DNA of 20,813 nt from an uncultured Moraxella sp. (GCA_937889485.1 CALAPG010000132.1:1-20813), one strand, 5' to 3'. Counted from the stretch's first letter, positions 7,945 through 16,182 are shown. Program-made: numbers and translations. Notes: generated from the sequence alone by a model not told the origin.

Positions 7945-9456
7945 ATGCGTTATGCTGACCCCAATACCGAAAACGCCAAAATCAACTTCAAAGAAAAATA
8001 CGACAACTTTATTGGCGGCAAATGGGTTGCCCCCGTCAAAGGTGAGTATTTTGACAATATTTCACCTGTGAACGGCAAGCCCTTTACCAAAGTTGCCAAG
8101 TCAACCCCTGAAGACATCGAACTGGCATTGGACGCTGCACACGCCGCAAAGACCAAATGGAATGCCGCCTCTCCCACAGAACGCTCAAACGTATTGCTAA
8201 AAATTGCCGACCGTCTTGAGCAAAATCTTGAGTACTTGGCAGTGGCAGAAACTTGGGAAAACGGCAAACCCATTCGCGAGACACTAGCAGCAGATATTCC
8301 ATTGGCAATCGACCACTTTCGCTACTTTGCAGGGGTTATCCGCGCCCAAGAAGGTGGGGTTTCCCAGATTGATGATGACACGGTAGCTTACCATTTTCAC
8401 GAGCCGCTTGGGGTCGTGGGACAAATCATCCCTTGGAATTTTCCGATTCTTATGGCAACGTGGAAAATAGCGCCCGCACTAGCCGCAGGCAACTGTATCG
8501 TACTAAAGCCTGCCGAGCAAACCCCCACAAGCCTACTGGTGCTGATTGAACTAATCGAAGATCTACTGCCTGCAGGCATCTTAAATATTGTCAACGGCTA
8601 CGGCGAAGAGGTGGGCAGCTACTTAGCCAAAAATCCACGTATCTCAAAAATCGCTTTTACAGGCTCTACCCCAGTAGGGCAGCTAATCATGCAGTACGCC
8701 ACGGAAAATATCATCCCTGTGACCTTAGAACTAGGTGGTAAATCGCCCAACATCTTCTTTGCGGATGTCATGGATAAAGAAGATGATTACTTAGAAAAAG
8801 CCCTAGAAGGCTTTACCATGTTTGCGCTCAACCAAGGCGAAATTTGTACTTGTCCTTCACGCGCCTTGGTACATGAAAGTATTGCCGATGCTTTTTTAGC
8901 CAAAGCCGTAGCGCGTGTCAAACGCATTAAAACAGGTCATCCACTAGACACGACAACCATGATTGGGGCGCAGGCCTCACAAGAGCAGCAAGAAAAAATC
9001 TTAGGCTGCATTGCCCTAGGCAAACAAGAGGGCGCACAGCTACTGACGGGCGGTGCACCACGCCATGAAGTAGGCGAGGGCTATTACATTGAGCCTACCA
9101 TCTTCAAAGGCAACAATAGCATGAAGATATTCCAAGAAGAAATTTTTGGCCCTGTACTGTCGGTGACTACCTTTAAAGACTTTGATGACGCCATGCGTAT
9201 TGCCAATGACACAATGTTTGGCTTAGGGGCAGGCGTGTGGACACGCAATGGCAACACCGCCTATCGCGCAGGACGCGGTATTCAAGCAGGACGGGTATGG
9301 ACCAACTGCTACCACATTTACCCCGCCCATGCCGCTTTTGGTGGTTATAAAAAATCGGGTATTGGCAGAGAGAACCATAAAATGATGCTAGAACACTACC
9401 AAAACACCAAAAATTTGCTAGTAAGCTATGCGGAAAAACCCATGGGGTTCTTTTAA
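7945..9456 (+). CDS. exaC: NAD-dependent aldehyde dehydrogenase, ExaC/AcoD type
   Basis: A 503-aa cytosolic enzyme that oxidises acetaldehyde or a similar aldehyde to the acid. It resembles Pseudomonas ExaC (506 aa) from the start ([10 protein letters not shown]) to the C-terminal LLVSY...GFF. Visible: PWNF with Asn165, cofactor loop FTGSTPVG (~238-245), general base Glu262 in LELGGKSPN, nucleophile Cys301 in [11 protein letters not shown], and EEIFGPV. The extra residues between ELGGK and the Cys are typical of this subfamily. The start is ATG 7945 with AAAGGA at 7931-7936, 8 nt away. It follows the divergent GAF regulator and completes the alcohol-to-acid route begun by the alcohol dehydrogenase. 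The subfamily is clear; the gene symbol rests on remembered similarity to ExaC. Confidence 0.95.
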   Translation: MRYADPNTENAKINFKEKYDNFIGGKWVAPVKGEYFDNISPVNGKPFTKVAKSTPEDIELALDAAHAAKTKWNAASPTERSNVLLKIADRLEQNLEYLAVAETWENGKPIRETLAADIPLAIDHFRYFAGVIRAQEGGVSQIDDDTVAYHFHEPLGVVGQIIPWNFPILMATWKIAPALAAGNCIVLKPAEQTPTSLLVLIELIEDLLPAGILNIVNGYGEEVGSYLAKNPRISKIAFTGSTPVGQLIMQYATENIIPVTLELGGKSPNIFFADVMDKEDDYLEKALEGFTMFALNQGEICTCPSRALVHESIADAFLAKAVARVKRIKTGHPLDTTTMIGAQASQEQQEKILGCIALGKQEGAQLLTGGAPRHEVGEGYYIEPTIFKGNNSMKIFQEEIFGPVLSVTTFKDFDDAMRIANDTMFGLGAGVWTRNGNTAYRAGRGIQAGRVWTNCYHIYPAHAAFGGYKKSGIGRENHKMMLEHYQNTKNLLVSYAEKPMGFF

Positions 9457-9533
9457 CAGATGATTGATAGCGGGTAGATTACCCCTAAACCTCATTACCA
9501 TCACACGCCAAACCCCAATACTGTCACCTCATT

Positions 9534-9566
9534 CCCTAACGCTTGATGCAAGTGTTAGGGTTTTTT
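9534..9566 (+). terminator. Rho-independent terminator of the aldehyde dehydrogenase gene
   Basis: CCCTAACGCTT pairs with AAGTGTTAGGG (11 bp including one G-T wobble) around a 5-nt loop, directly followed by six T. It lies about 80 bp after the stop codon. Confidence 0.9.
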
Positions 9567-9737
9567 CATACCCACGCGACCGCACCACCTGCCCACCGTT
9601 TTTTTTGGCACGCTTTTAACACGCTTTGAGCACAAGTGATGACTATAGCGTCCTTCATTACAAAACTTTTGTTTACCAATTCACTTAACCTATCTTATAC
9701 GAAAAGTAACGAACCGCCATGGAAATAATCCCTGCAA

Positions 9738-9754
9738 TTATTTAGACTAAATAA
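9738..9754. repeat. Perfect 7-bp inverted repeat, candidate operator
   Basis: TTATTTA-gac-TAAATAA is a perfect palindrome centred about 50 bp before the start of the first peroxidase gene, just downstream of the candidate promoter. The position would suit a repressor site. It is all A/T outside the 3-bp centre, so chance is possible. Confidence 0.3.
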
Positions 9755-9796
9755 ACGAACAGTTTTTATGTTTGGACTATCTCATAAGGTAAACTG

Positions 9797-10531
9797 ATGA
9801 AAAAGCTATTAAATACAATAAGAAAAAACACAAAAGATAAACCTCTATCCAAGCAAACCTCACCTACCACTTCACAATCCACCCCCGTTGTATCTGCAGG
9901 CAACCCTTGCCCTTTTTTGCGGGGACTGGTAGGGGCAGGGATGATAGACAACGGTGAGGTGCCCATTCCTCGTCTGCTAGACGCCATCGAAACTATGGCA
10001 GCCACGCGCGATGAAGGTACCCCAGATTTATCAAAAAATGCACTTCGGGCAGTCGCCGCTACTGCCAACGGCTTTGCGCCTAGCCAAATTGCACATAACC
10101 TGCGCCACGGCGTCAATCTTGACACCTTAAGGCAGGGGCCTTTTTATAAGCATGGCGTGCACTCTAGAACGCTGACAGAAAATAGCCAAGTGGATCATGA
10201 TCAGCTCGCCCGCTTAGCCAGCTTTGGTTCAACCAAAACTGACCAAGATGGCAATGTCGAGCTTGGGCTCAATGACAAAGAAATTAGTCGCCTTTTACGG
10301 GATAATTTTTTGCGGGGTGCCTATGCGGGGCATCACCGATCGCCTGTACAAATTCCCATCATGAAAGCCGAATACCCTTTATTACTGCACGTAATGGGCA
10401 AACAGGGCAAAAAGGAGCGTTATTTATCGGTGAGCGAGTTATCGGCGCTGTTAATTGACCACAAATTTCCAGAACGCATGATGAGTAAGCTCACCGACAA
10501 GCCAGACCAGACCTGTCCCCACCAAAAATAA
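9797..10531 (+). CDS. Small heme-thiolate (chloroperoxidase/peroxygenase)-like protein
   Basis: A 244-aa protein with a short, basic, Ser/Thr-rich N-terminus and no signal peptide. Residues 36-50 (NPCPFLRGLVGAGMI) resemble the PCP motif of the chloroperoxidase / unspecific peroxygenase family, whose Cys (here Cys38) is the axial heme ligand. DHD at 133-135 in QVDHDQLARL matches the position of the EHD motif, which holds the Mg-site and distal residues, with Glu changed to Asp. The length fits the short peroxygenases (about 240 aa). If active, it would use H2O2 to oxidise, hydroxylate or halogenate organic substrates. It is the first of three peroxidase-related genes in one direction, and the 116-bp spacer to the next gene may hold a second promoter. 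Start: ATG 9797 with TAAGGT 6 nt upstream. Family assignment is by motif only, so moderate confidence. Confidence 0.65.
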   Translation: MKKLLNTIRKNTKDKPLSKQTSPTTSQSTPVVSAGNPCPFLRGLVGAGMIDNGEVPIPRLLDAIETMAATRDEGTPDLSKNALRAVAATANGFAPSQIAHNLRHGVNLDTLRQGPFYKHGVHSRTLTENSQVDHDQLARLASFGSTKTDQDGNVELGLNDKEISRLLRDNFLRGAYAGHHRSPVQIPIMKAEYPLLLHVMGKQGKKERYLSVSELSALLIDHKFPERMMSKLTDKPDQTCPHQK

Positions 10532-10542
10532 ACCCTGATTCT

Positions 10543-10629
10543 TAACGATAGGTTTTTAGATATAACGATAGACTTTTCAATAAAAAATTTTAGATAAACA
10601 CTTTCAATTTTATTCAACAAAATTTTATT
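10543..10629 (+). repeat. Three pairs of 9-bp direct repeats in an A/T-rich spacer
   Basis: In the spacer between the first and second peroxidase genes, TAACGATAG occurs at 10543 and 10563, TTTTAGATA at 10554 and 10588, and AATTTTATT at 10606 and 10621. The spacer is strongly A/T-rich, which raises the chance level, but TAACGATAG is not simple sequence. It may carry a promoter or a regulatory site. Confidence 0.35.
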
Positions 10630-10647
10630 AAAAAAAGGGCAAAAACA

Positions 10648-11223
10648 ATGAAAAACACCAACAATAACAACGACCATTTATCCTTATTAGACGATGTCGC
10701 ACTCAAAGTACAAATGATGATGGCAAACCTCAAAGAGGGCGGTAGTGACGGCTATGACCACTCGGTGACCTCAGCGGGTGAAAAAGGATTAAAGTCGGGC
10801 AAAGTCTCAGAACTGACTGTAATTGCGCCTTTGGCAGAGGGGGGCGCCGCGCGCATGAAGCGTATTTTAGAAATTACCAAAGGTGACCTAGCGGGTGCAA
10901 CCAATGTGGGAACACTGCATGACCTACGCATTGTGTTTTTGGACAACGATACAAAATTACTATTTTGCACCGCTTACGATGGCGATTGGGATGCCTACAT
11001 CAATGACTTTGCTACCAAAATTCCAGAGTTGATGGATCTGCTTTTTGGCAACGTAGAAGGCTGGCCAGGTATCAAAAGCGCCACGGTCAAGCAATTTATT
11101 CTTGACCACCAAATTACTGCAGCGGGTTGGTACGTGGGGGTGCCGCATTTAACGGTGCGAGACATTGCACGCAATGACAAAATTGTTAGAGGCGTTAATA
11201 AAGCCATTGAACAAGCACAATAG
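10648..11223 (+). CDS. DyP-peroxidase-associated domain protein
   Basis: A 191-aa cytosolic protein. The first ~45 residues are polar (Asn-rich start). From about residue 50 it shows a ferredoxin-like pattern: ELTVIAPLAEGGAARMKRIL, then HDLRIVFLDNDTKLLFCTAYDGDWDAYINDF (split here at ~91-121) and FGNVEGWPG (~131-139). This HxxRxxxLD...LLF.(T/S).YDG.W..Y..DF...G(F/W)P pattern is, as I recall, common in proteins encoded beside or fused to bacterial DyP-type and related heme peroxidases; its biochemical role is unknown. The start is ATG 10648 with AAGGG at 10635-10639. The next gene begins 37 bp downstream, so the two are probably co-transcribed. Confidence 0.8.
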   Translation: MKNTNNNNDHLSLLDDVALKVQMMMANLKEGGSDGYDHSVTSAGEKGLKSGKVSELTVIAPLAEGGAARMKRILEITKGDLAGATNVGTLHDLRIVFLDNDTKLLFCTAYDGDWDAYINDFATKIPELMDLLFGNVEGWPGIKSATVKQFILDHQITAAGWYVGVPHLTVRDIARNDKIVRGVNKAIEQAQ

Positions 11224-11260
11224 CCAATAAACGCCACCCCATATAAGTATAGGTATAGCC

Positions 11261-12886
11261 ATGAAAAACACCCACCCACCTGCTAGCCCTGAGCACTTGC
11301 TACAAAAAATAAAGGGCGATATCGAACACGGCATTGGTCATGTCAAAGACCACATTTCTACAATCTCAGCTAACTCTGTGCCAGACTTATCCGCGAGTCA
11401 TCTGTCTGCCAAAGACATCATTCAAGATGCCAAAGAGGCGCTAACCCGTGAAGTCAAAAGCCTAAGTACCAAGGTTGCTAGCGTCACTCAGCCCAATATC
11501 GCCACCATGGCATTGGCAGACATTCAGGCCATTATTCTCAACGATCGCCCCGCGCCTTATTACGGAACTTTGGTAGCTCTCAAAGTAAATGATGGCAAAA
11601 TTGGGCGCCAACTCATTAAGGCAGTGTTACCTGAAGTGACGAGTAGTCAGGATTTTCAGAAAGACATGGCAGCCAACTTGACGCTAGTGATGACCTATGA
11701 AGGACTCAAAGCGCTCGGTCTACCGCAATCTTCGTTAGATTCTTTTCCAGAAAATTTCAAAATAGGCATGGCAGGGCGCGCCGACATACTGGGCGATACG
11801 GGCGACAATGACCCAAAACACTGGCTTGCACCGTTTGGTGACAAAGGCGATATTCATATTTGTGCCGCTATCATTGCCAACAGCCAAGCAACGTGGCAAG
11901 CCAAACTTGCCGAACTAAAGCAAGCGCTTGCGCCCTACAGCGATAGCCAAAACCAAAACACCGCCATAGAAATTTTGGTGACCCATGATTTTGGTGCAGA
12001 CGGCGCAGTCAAAAATGTTTTTGGTTACCGTGATGGCATCAGTAACCCCGAAGTGGCGGGCAGCGGCATCCACCTAGCAAACAACCACGAAAGACCCATT
12101 GCCGCAGGCGAATTCGTGCTAGGTTATCAAGGTGAGGCGGGTGTTATACCGCCCATGCCACAGCCTGAGGTGCTAGGCAAAAATGGCGCATTTATGGTAT
12201 TGCGCAAATACCAAAGCCACGTGGCAGACTTTAACCGTTATTGCCTACAACAAAGCGACAACGACCCTGCCAAAGCCGATCAGCTTGGCGCAAAAATGTT
12301 TGGGCGCTGGCGTTCGGGCGCACCCATTACCCTAAGCCCTGAGCACGATGATCCAGCGCTGGGCGAAGATGAAAAACGCAACAATAACTTTGACTACAGC
12401 AACGACAGCGTCGGCAAAGGCTGCCCACTAGGTTCACATGCCCGCCGTATGAATCCCCGCAATACCAAAGACTTTATTTTGAGTGACGTGCGCTTGCATC
12501 GTATTATTCGCCGCAGCGTGTCTTATGGCGACATTGTGCCACCGCACGTTACCAAAGATGATGGCAAACCACGCGGACTGATTTTTATTGGAATTAACGC
12601 GCACGCCATGGATACCTTGGAGTTTTTGCAAAGCCAATGGATCAATGACGGTAACTTTATGAACCTAGGCGAAGAGCGCGACCCACTGTTAGGGGTGCAT
12701 GAAGGCAATGACCACGCTGAAGCAGACGTCTTTAGCGTACCTGCTGAGCCAATACGCCAGCGCCATACAGGCATTCTACAATTCAATACCCTACAAGGTG
12801 GAGAATACCTGTTTATTCCAAGTTTATCCGCGCTCAAATGGATCAGCGAGCTAGGCGAAAATAAAAACAATAACGACACAAATTAG
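11261..12886 (+). CDS. DyP-type heme peroxidase with long N-terminal extension
   Basis: A 541-aa protein of the dye-decolourising peroxidase family, which oxidises organic substrates with H2O2. The GxxDG signature is GYRDGISNP at 255-262 with the distal Asp258. The proximal heme ligand is probably His393 in CPLGSHARRMNPR, and a distal Arg is in RIIRRSVSYG (417-418). The C-terminal half is typical (GLIFIGINAHAMDTLEFLQ). Residues 1-80 are an extra amphipathic helical region (HLLQKIKGDIEHGIGHVKDH...) absent from compact DyPs. No Sec or Tat signal is visible, so it should stay in the cytoplasm, possibly at a membrane. It follows the DyP-associated gene by 37 bp and a chloroperoxidase-like gene before that. 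The upstream ribosome site is weak (ATAGG). Confidence 0.92.
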   Translation: MKNTHPPASPEHLLQKIKGDIEHGIGHVKDHISTISANSVPDLSASHLSAKDIIQDAKEALTREVKSLSTKVASVTQPNIATMALADIQAIILNDRPAPYYGTLVALKVNDGKIGRQLIKAVLPEVTSSQDFQKDMAANLTLVMTYEGLKALGLPQSSLDSFPENFKIGMAGRADILGDTGDNDPKHWLAPFGDKGDIHICAAIIANSQATWQAKLAELKQALAPYSDSQNQNTAIEILVTHDFGADGAVKNVFGYRDGISNPEVAGSGIHLANNHERPIAAGEFVLGYQGEAGVIPPMPQPEVLGKNGAFMVLRKYQSHVADFNRYCLQQSDNDPAKADQLGAKMFGRWRSGAPITLSPEHDDPALGEDEKRNNNFDYSNDSVGKGCPLGSHARRMNPRNTKDFILSDVRLHRIIRRSVSYGDIVPPHVTKDDGKPRGLIFIGINAHAMDTLEFLQSQWINDGNFMNLGEERDPLLGVHEGNDHAEADVFSVPAEPIRQRHTGILQFNTLQGGEYLFIPSLSALKWISELGENKNNNDTN

Positions 12887-12900
12887 AAAAAAAGTAAGGC

Positions 12901-12928
12901 AAAGAGGGTTGTTAACCCTCTTTTTTTT
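12901..12928 (+). terminator. Rho-independent terminator of the peroxidase group
   Basis: AAAGAGGGTT pairs with AACCCTCTTT around a 3-nt loop (GTT), continuing into a run of eight T. On the other strand only a short T-run follows, so it mainly ends the rightward transcript. The convergent dehydrogenase gene stops six bases further on. Confidence 0.92.
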
Positions 12929-12933
12929 AGCAA

Positions 12934-13656
12934 TTAAGGCAAGATTTCTTGCCCATCCCATGCCCAAATTTTGCCAGAGTCCTCGGGGGTCAATGATGCC
13001 AAGACCGCTAACAATGATTGTGCCGAAAACGTTGGACTAAATAACTTATCGCTTGCCACATTCTTTTGGAAGGGCTTGGAAAGTGGACTGTTGACGGTGC
13101 CAGGATGCAATGCTACCACTATGGCTTGGGGGTTTTTTCGCTGCACTTCGATGCTCAAATTCTTGATGCCCATATTCAAGCTGGATTTTGCCATGCGGTA
13201 GCCGTACCAACCGCCCAAACGGTTATCAGAGATACTACCAACCCGCGCCGATAATACGGCAAATAAGGCGGTAGCATGCGAGCAGAGGGCGGGCAAGGCA
13301 TACTTGGCAATTATCATGGGTAATACCGCATTGGTATGATACAACTGGTGCAAGCGCTGGGCATTGAGGCTTTGTAGTGATTTTTCGGGGGCGACTTGCG
13401 CTTTGGCGTCATGTAACAGCCCAATTGCCACCAAAACAGCGTCCAAAGGCTGCTTTTGGGTGATCTTAGCCATGAGCGCCTGTAGCGCGTCTTCGTCCTC
13501 AAAATCTAGTGTATGCGTATACACATTGGGCAAGTCAAAAGCCACCGTTTGCCGCGCGATGGCATGAATAGTAGCGGCGGGATACATTTGCGCAAGCTGT
13601 TGACAAAATGCGTTGCCGATGGCGCCTGTTGCGCCAAACACTGCGATATTTTTCAT
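12934..13656 (-). CDS. Short-chain dehydrogenase/reductase (CsgA/C-factor-like)
   Basis: A 240-aa cytosolic NAD(P)-dependent oxidoreductase of the SDR superfamily. The nucleotide-binding turn is GATGAIG at 8-14, Asn109 lies in the TNAVLP segment, Ser136 in LSARVGSI is the catalytic Ser, and Tyr153-Lys157 (YRMAK) is the active-site pair. HPGTVNSPLSKPF (~188-200) is the usual substrate-loop start. The overall shape is that of the small C-factor-like SDRs; substrate unknown. The start is ATG 13656 with AGGA 8 nt upstream. It diverges from the EamA transporter gene and converges on the peroxidase genes. Confidence 0.9.
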   Translation of the reverse strand: MKNIAVFGATGAIGNAFCQQLAQMYPAATIHAIARQTVAFDLPNVYTHTLDFEDEDALQALMAKITQKQPLDAVLVAIGLLHDAKAQVAPEKSLQSLNAQRLHQLYHTNAVLPMIIAKYALPALCSHATALFAVLSARVGSISDNRLGGWYGYRMAKSSLNMGIKNLSIEVQRKNPQAIVVALHPGTVNSPLSKPFQKNVASDKLFSPTFSAQSLLAVLASLTPEDSGKIWAWDGQEILP

Positions 13657-13738
13657 ATGCTATCCTAATTATATCCTTAGTTCCTGCCTCTCACGGACGA
13701 GGGCAATGTTATGTTTGTATGTGCCGTCTGCTTTATCA

Positions 13739-13767
13739 TTGTATACCATTGATTTCTTGCGCATAAT
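13739..13767 (+). promoter_or_regulatory. Candidate sigma-70 promoter of the EamA transporter gene
   Basis: TTGTAT (13739-13744) and CATAAT (13762-13767) are separated by 17 bp, each one or two bases from consensus, about 50 bp before the start codon. A second overlapping pair, TTGATT (13749-13754) and TACTTT (13772-13777), is also spaced by 17 bp. Confidence 0.4.
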
Positions 13768-13815
13768 CTTTTACTTTGATAAATCAAACGTAAGTTGATC
13801 AGCAAGGAAGATAAT

Positions 13816-14715
13816 ATGTTGCGTGCAGACAATGCAAAAAATACAGAATGGCTAGGGATAATGCAGGTGGTGGCAGCGGGTATTTGCTGGGGTACGTTGG
13901 GGATTTTTTCTACCCAGCTTGGCAAACTTGGTTTTTCTAGTATGCAAATTGGTACGTTGCGCATTGCAACCGCAGGCATCTTAATGATGGTGTTACTGCC
14001 TAGTTTATTGCCTATTTTTCGGCAGCTAAGCGCTAGAGAATGGCTTAGTCTAAGTTTGCAGTCGTTGGTAGGGGTGCTTGGCATGACGTTGTGCTACTTT
14101 TTTGCGGTGCAGCAGGTGGGGGTAAGTATGGCGGTGGCACTACTGTATACCGCGCCTGTCTTTAGCCTCATTTTTGCCAAGATAATATTGGGAGAAACCG
14201 TGTCGGCTAAGTCGGTGTTTTTGGCGGTGGTGGCAGTGGTAGGCGTGGCATGTTTGATGCTTGGCGATGCAGTTACCTTTAATCTGGGGATAGCGGTGGG
14301 GTTGTTATCGGGGGTATGTTACGCCCTGTATGGCATTTTGGGAAAAAAAGCCATGGCGTACCATCACCCACCCAAGTTGGTGTTTTTTAGTTCGGTGGCA
14401 TTTAGCACGTTGATTTTATTGTTGTTACCCCAAACCTACGCTACATATGCCACCGTCCTTGGTTTGCCGATGCAAACATGGTTGATGGCGATTGGGTTAA
14501 GTATTATTGGCACGGTTGCGCCATTTTTTTGGTACATGACCGCGCTAAAAAAACTACCTGCCACCAAGGCATCGGTATTTACCATTGTTGAGCCGTTAAC
14601 CGCGATTATGCTTGCCACGATATTGTTGCAGCAACCCTTAAAGCCCCTGCAAATGGTGGGTGTGACCTTGATTATTGTCGCAACACTGGCAAATGCCTTG
14701 TGGGCAAAACGTTAG
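13816..14715 (+). CDS. EamA-family (DMT superfamily) transporter
   Basis: A 299-aa inner-membrane protein with about ten hydrophobic segments in two similar halves. The first begins at WLGIMQVVAAGICWGTLGIF and the second at NLGIAVGLLSGVCYALYGIL, the internal duplication usual in EamA carriers. The end of the second half, ASVFTIVEPLTAIMLATILL, is the family's conserved ...EP...A motif. Such carriers export amino acids or other metabolites; the substrate is not predictable. A longer frame starts at TTG 13795, but ATG 13816 has AAGGAAG at 13804-13810 before it and is preferred. The upstream spacer is shared with the divergent dehydrogenase gene. Confidence 0.9.
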   Translation: MLRADNAKNTEWLGIMQVVAAGICWGTLGIFSTQLGKLGFSSMQIGTLRIATAGILMMVLLPSLLPIFRQLSAREWLSLSLQSLVGVLGMTLCYFFAVQQVGVSMAVALLYTAPVFSLIFAKIILGETVSAKSVFLAVVAVVGVACLMLGDAVTFNLGIAVGLLSGVCYALYGILGKKAMAYHHPPKLVFFSSVAFSTLILLLLPQTYATYATVLGLPMQTWLMAIGLSIIGTVAPFFWYMTALKKLPATKASVFTIVEPLTAIMLATILLQQPLKPLQMVGVTLIIVATLANALWAKR

Positions 14716-14967
14716 CAGCCTCTAATATACCAAATTGCTATCAATCGCTGCATAAACATCAACAATCCACGGGCGTAGGTTGCGCCATAATTGCACCCTA
14801 ACTGTGACGGATTAAACTGATTAGACAACCACACGTTGGCAAACGCTGTAACAGGTGCCGTGATTGCTGCTGTGACAGGCGCTTTGTATCGGCGTTGGCA
14901 ACACTGGGCAAGGCTTGAGCGAGTATCTGATGAACACACATAAAGGCACGGCAAAATATTGGGATCC
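14716..14967 (+). other. Gap with an in-frame open segment before the beta-helix gene
   Basis: About 250 bp. From 14821 to a TAA at 14941-14943 the frame of the beta-helix gene is open and reads ANAVTGAVIAAVTGALYRRW then QHWARLERVSDEHT. It has only a TTG (14836) or GTG start and no ribosome site. The opposite strand is also open from 15011 to 14712 (99 codons). Neither is convincing as a gene. No terminator or clear promoter was seen. Confidence 0.3.
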
Positions 14968-16182
14968 ATGGCAATGATGGGCAAGCCCCCAACCGTTGAA
15001 ACACCGCTCAACCACTGGCGACAATTACAAATACCGCATGATTTTGCCAGTATTCACGAGGCGCTGGTCTTTTGTAAAGCGCAAGTGTTACAGCTTGGGC
15101 AACAAGGGTTTATCCAAATAAAAATTGCCGATGGCGACTATTATCTGGACCAAATAGAGATTGATTTTTTTAGTGATCGCGTTGAAATTATTGGCAATGT
15201 GAACAACCCCGATCGTGTTCAACTGCATTTTAATGCACTCAATAATCGCTGTGGTTTTTTGATGCAGCGCGGCAATGGCATCTTCAAAATTGATGGGGTC
15301 ACCATCAATGGCATGCTCGGGTTTCAAGGGTATGGGCAGTGGGCAGATGAAAGTTATGGTGCGGGCGTGATGTGTTTGCACAATAGCCAAGTATTGCTAG
15401 GGTCTCAGGTACGTATCAACCGTTTTTATTATGGTGTGGCAGCGCGCTATGGCGGCTCGGTTCGCTGTGAACCTGGGGTGATTGTTCAGTTTGCAGGCGA
15501 TGCAGGTTTTTTTGCTTATGCAGGTTCTATTGATGCCCAGCACTGTGAAGCCTATCATTGTGCCCATTTGAGCGATGGTCTGGGCTTTGGTTTTTGTGCA
15601 GAATCAGGCGGTTTTATCAATGCAGACAATAGCCGTGCTGCCCATCATCACATGGCAGGTTTTTATGCCCTCACCAACGGTGCCATGTGGTGCCATGACA
15701 GCAGTGCCACCGACAACCGCCATGGCTATATGGCAATTCATAGCGGCGTCTTAACCTGCAACAGCATCAACCAATCTACCAACGCCTACCAAAATTTTGG
15801 CTACGGCTATTTTGCAGATAATGGCGGGCACATTTTGGCAAACCGCTGTTTGGGCAATGAAAACAGCCAAGGTGGCTTCTTTGCGCGCCACTACGCCACT
15901 ATTGACATTACCCATGCCCACGCAAACCATAATGGTGGCGCAGGCTACACCGCCATCAACGCCACCTTGTTTGGCAATGGTGCACAGGCGCGGTTTAATC
16001 AAGGTGATGGTTTTGTGATTGGGCAGGCAGGTTTTTTGGATGGGGAATTTTTGATGGCGTATGGTAATCAAGGGGTGGGGTTTAATCTCAATCAGTGTCA
16101 AGCCTTCATGCCACGTGCGCGCGGCTGGAAAAACTCACAAGGCAGAATGCAAAAAAATCGCAGCTGGGTGGCAACTCGCTAA
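14968..16182 (+). CDS. Right-handed parallel beta-helix repeat protein
   Basis: About 404 aa. The N-terminal part (~20-100: FASIHEALVFCKAQVLQLG, IKIADGDYYLDQIEI, RVEIIGN) looks like the start of a pectin-lyase-fold protein. After that, coils of about 22-25 residues repeat a G(F/Y)-x-A-x-x-G-...-A-x-x-N pattern, for example GFYALTNGAMWCHDSSATDN, GYMAIHSGVLTCNSINQSTN and GYGYFADNGGHILANRCLGN. There is no signal peptide, so it is predicted cytosolic unless exported otherwise. Such folds bind or cut polysaccharides, or form tail spikes; no catalytic set could be picked out. The start is unsure: ATG at 14968, 14974 or 14977 (a GGGA lies at 14962-14965), or TTG 14959. The next genes look like glycan-modification genes; a functional link is inference. 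Confidence 0.8.
   Translation: MAMMGKPPTVETPLNHWRQLQIPHDFASIHEALVFCKAQVLQLGQQGFIQIKIADGDYYLDQIEIDFFSDRVEIIGNVNNPDRVQLHFNALNNRCGFLMQRGNGIFKIDGVTINGMLGFQGYGQWADESYGAGVMCLHNSQVLLGSQVRINRFYYGVAARYGGSVRCEPGVIVQFAGDAGFFAYAGSIDAQHCEAYHCAHLSDGLGFGFCAESGGFINADNSRAAHHHMAGFYALTNGAMWCHDSSATDNRHGYMAIHSGVLTCNSINQSTNAYQNFGYGYFADNGGHILANRCLGNENSQGGFFARHYATIDITHAHANHNGGAGYTAINATLFGNGAQARFNQGDGFVIGQAGFLDGEFLMAYGNQGVGFNLNQCQAFMPRARGWKNSQGRMQKNRSWVATR

Larger units (their letters stand above)
9457..9796 (+). promoter_or_regulatory. Intergenic region upstream of the peroxidase genes
   Basis: This 340-bp gap begins with the aldehyde dehydrogenase terminator (separate entry). Further right, TTGTTT at 9669-9674 and TATCTT at 9691-9696 (16-bp spacer) form a weak sigma-70-like candidate promoter for the peroxidase genes. 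A 17-bp A/T palindrome follows at 9738-9754 (separate entry). TAAGGT at 9785-9790 is the likely ribosome site of the next gene. Confidence 0.4.

Noticed and set aside
11261..12886. DyP peroxidase as an encapsulin cargo
   Set aside because: No encapsulin shell gene is near, and the C-terminus (SELGENKNNNDTN) does not look like a known cargo peptide.
13795..13815. TTG start of the EamA transporter
   Set aside because: ATG 13816 has AAGGAAG at a proper distance; the TTG has none.
14712..15011. A 99-codon minus-strand reading frame overlapping the end of the transporter gene and the start of the beta-helix gene
   Set aside because: It overlaps two better-supported genes, shows no known pattern, and competing frames on the plus strand are equally open.
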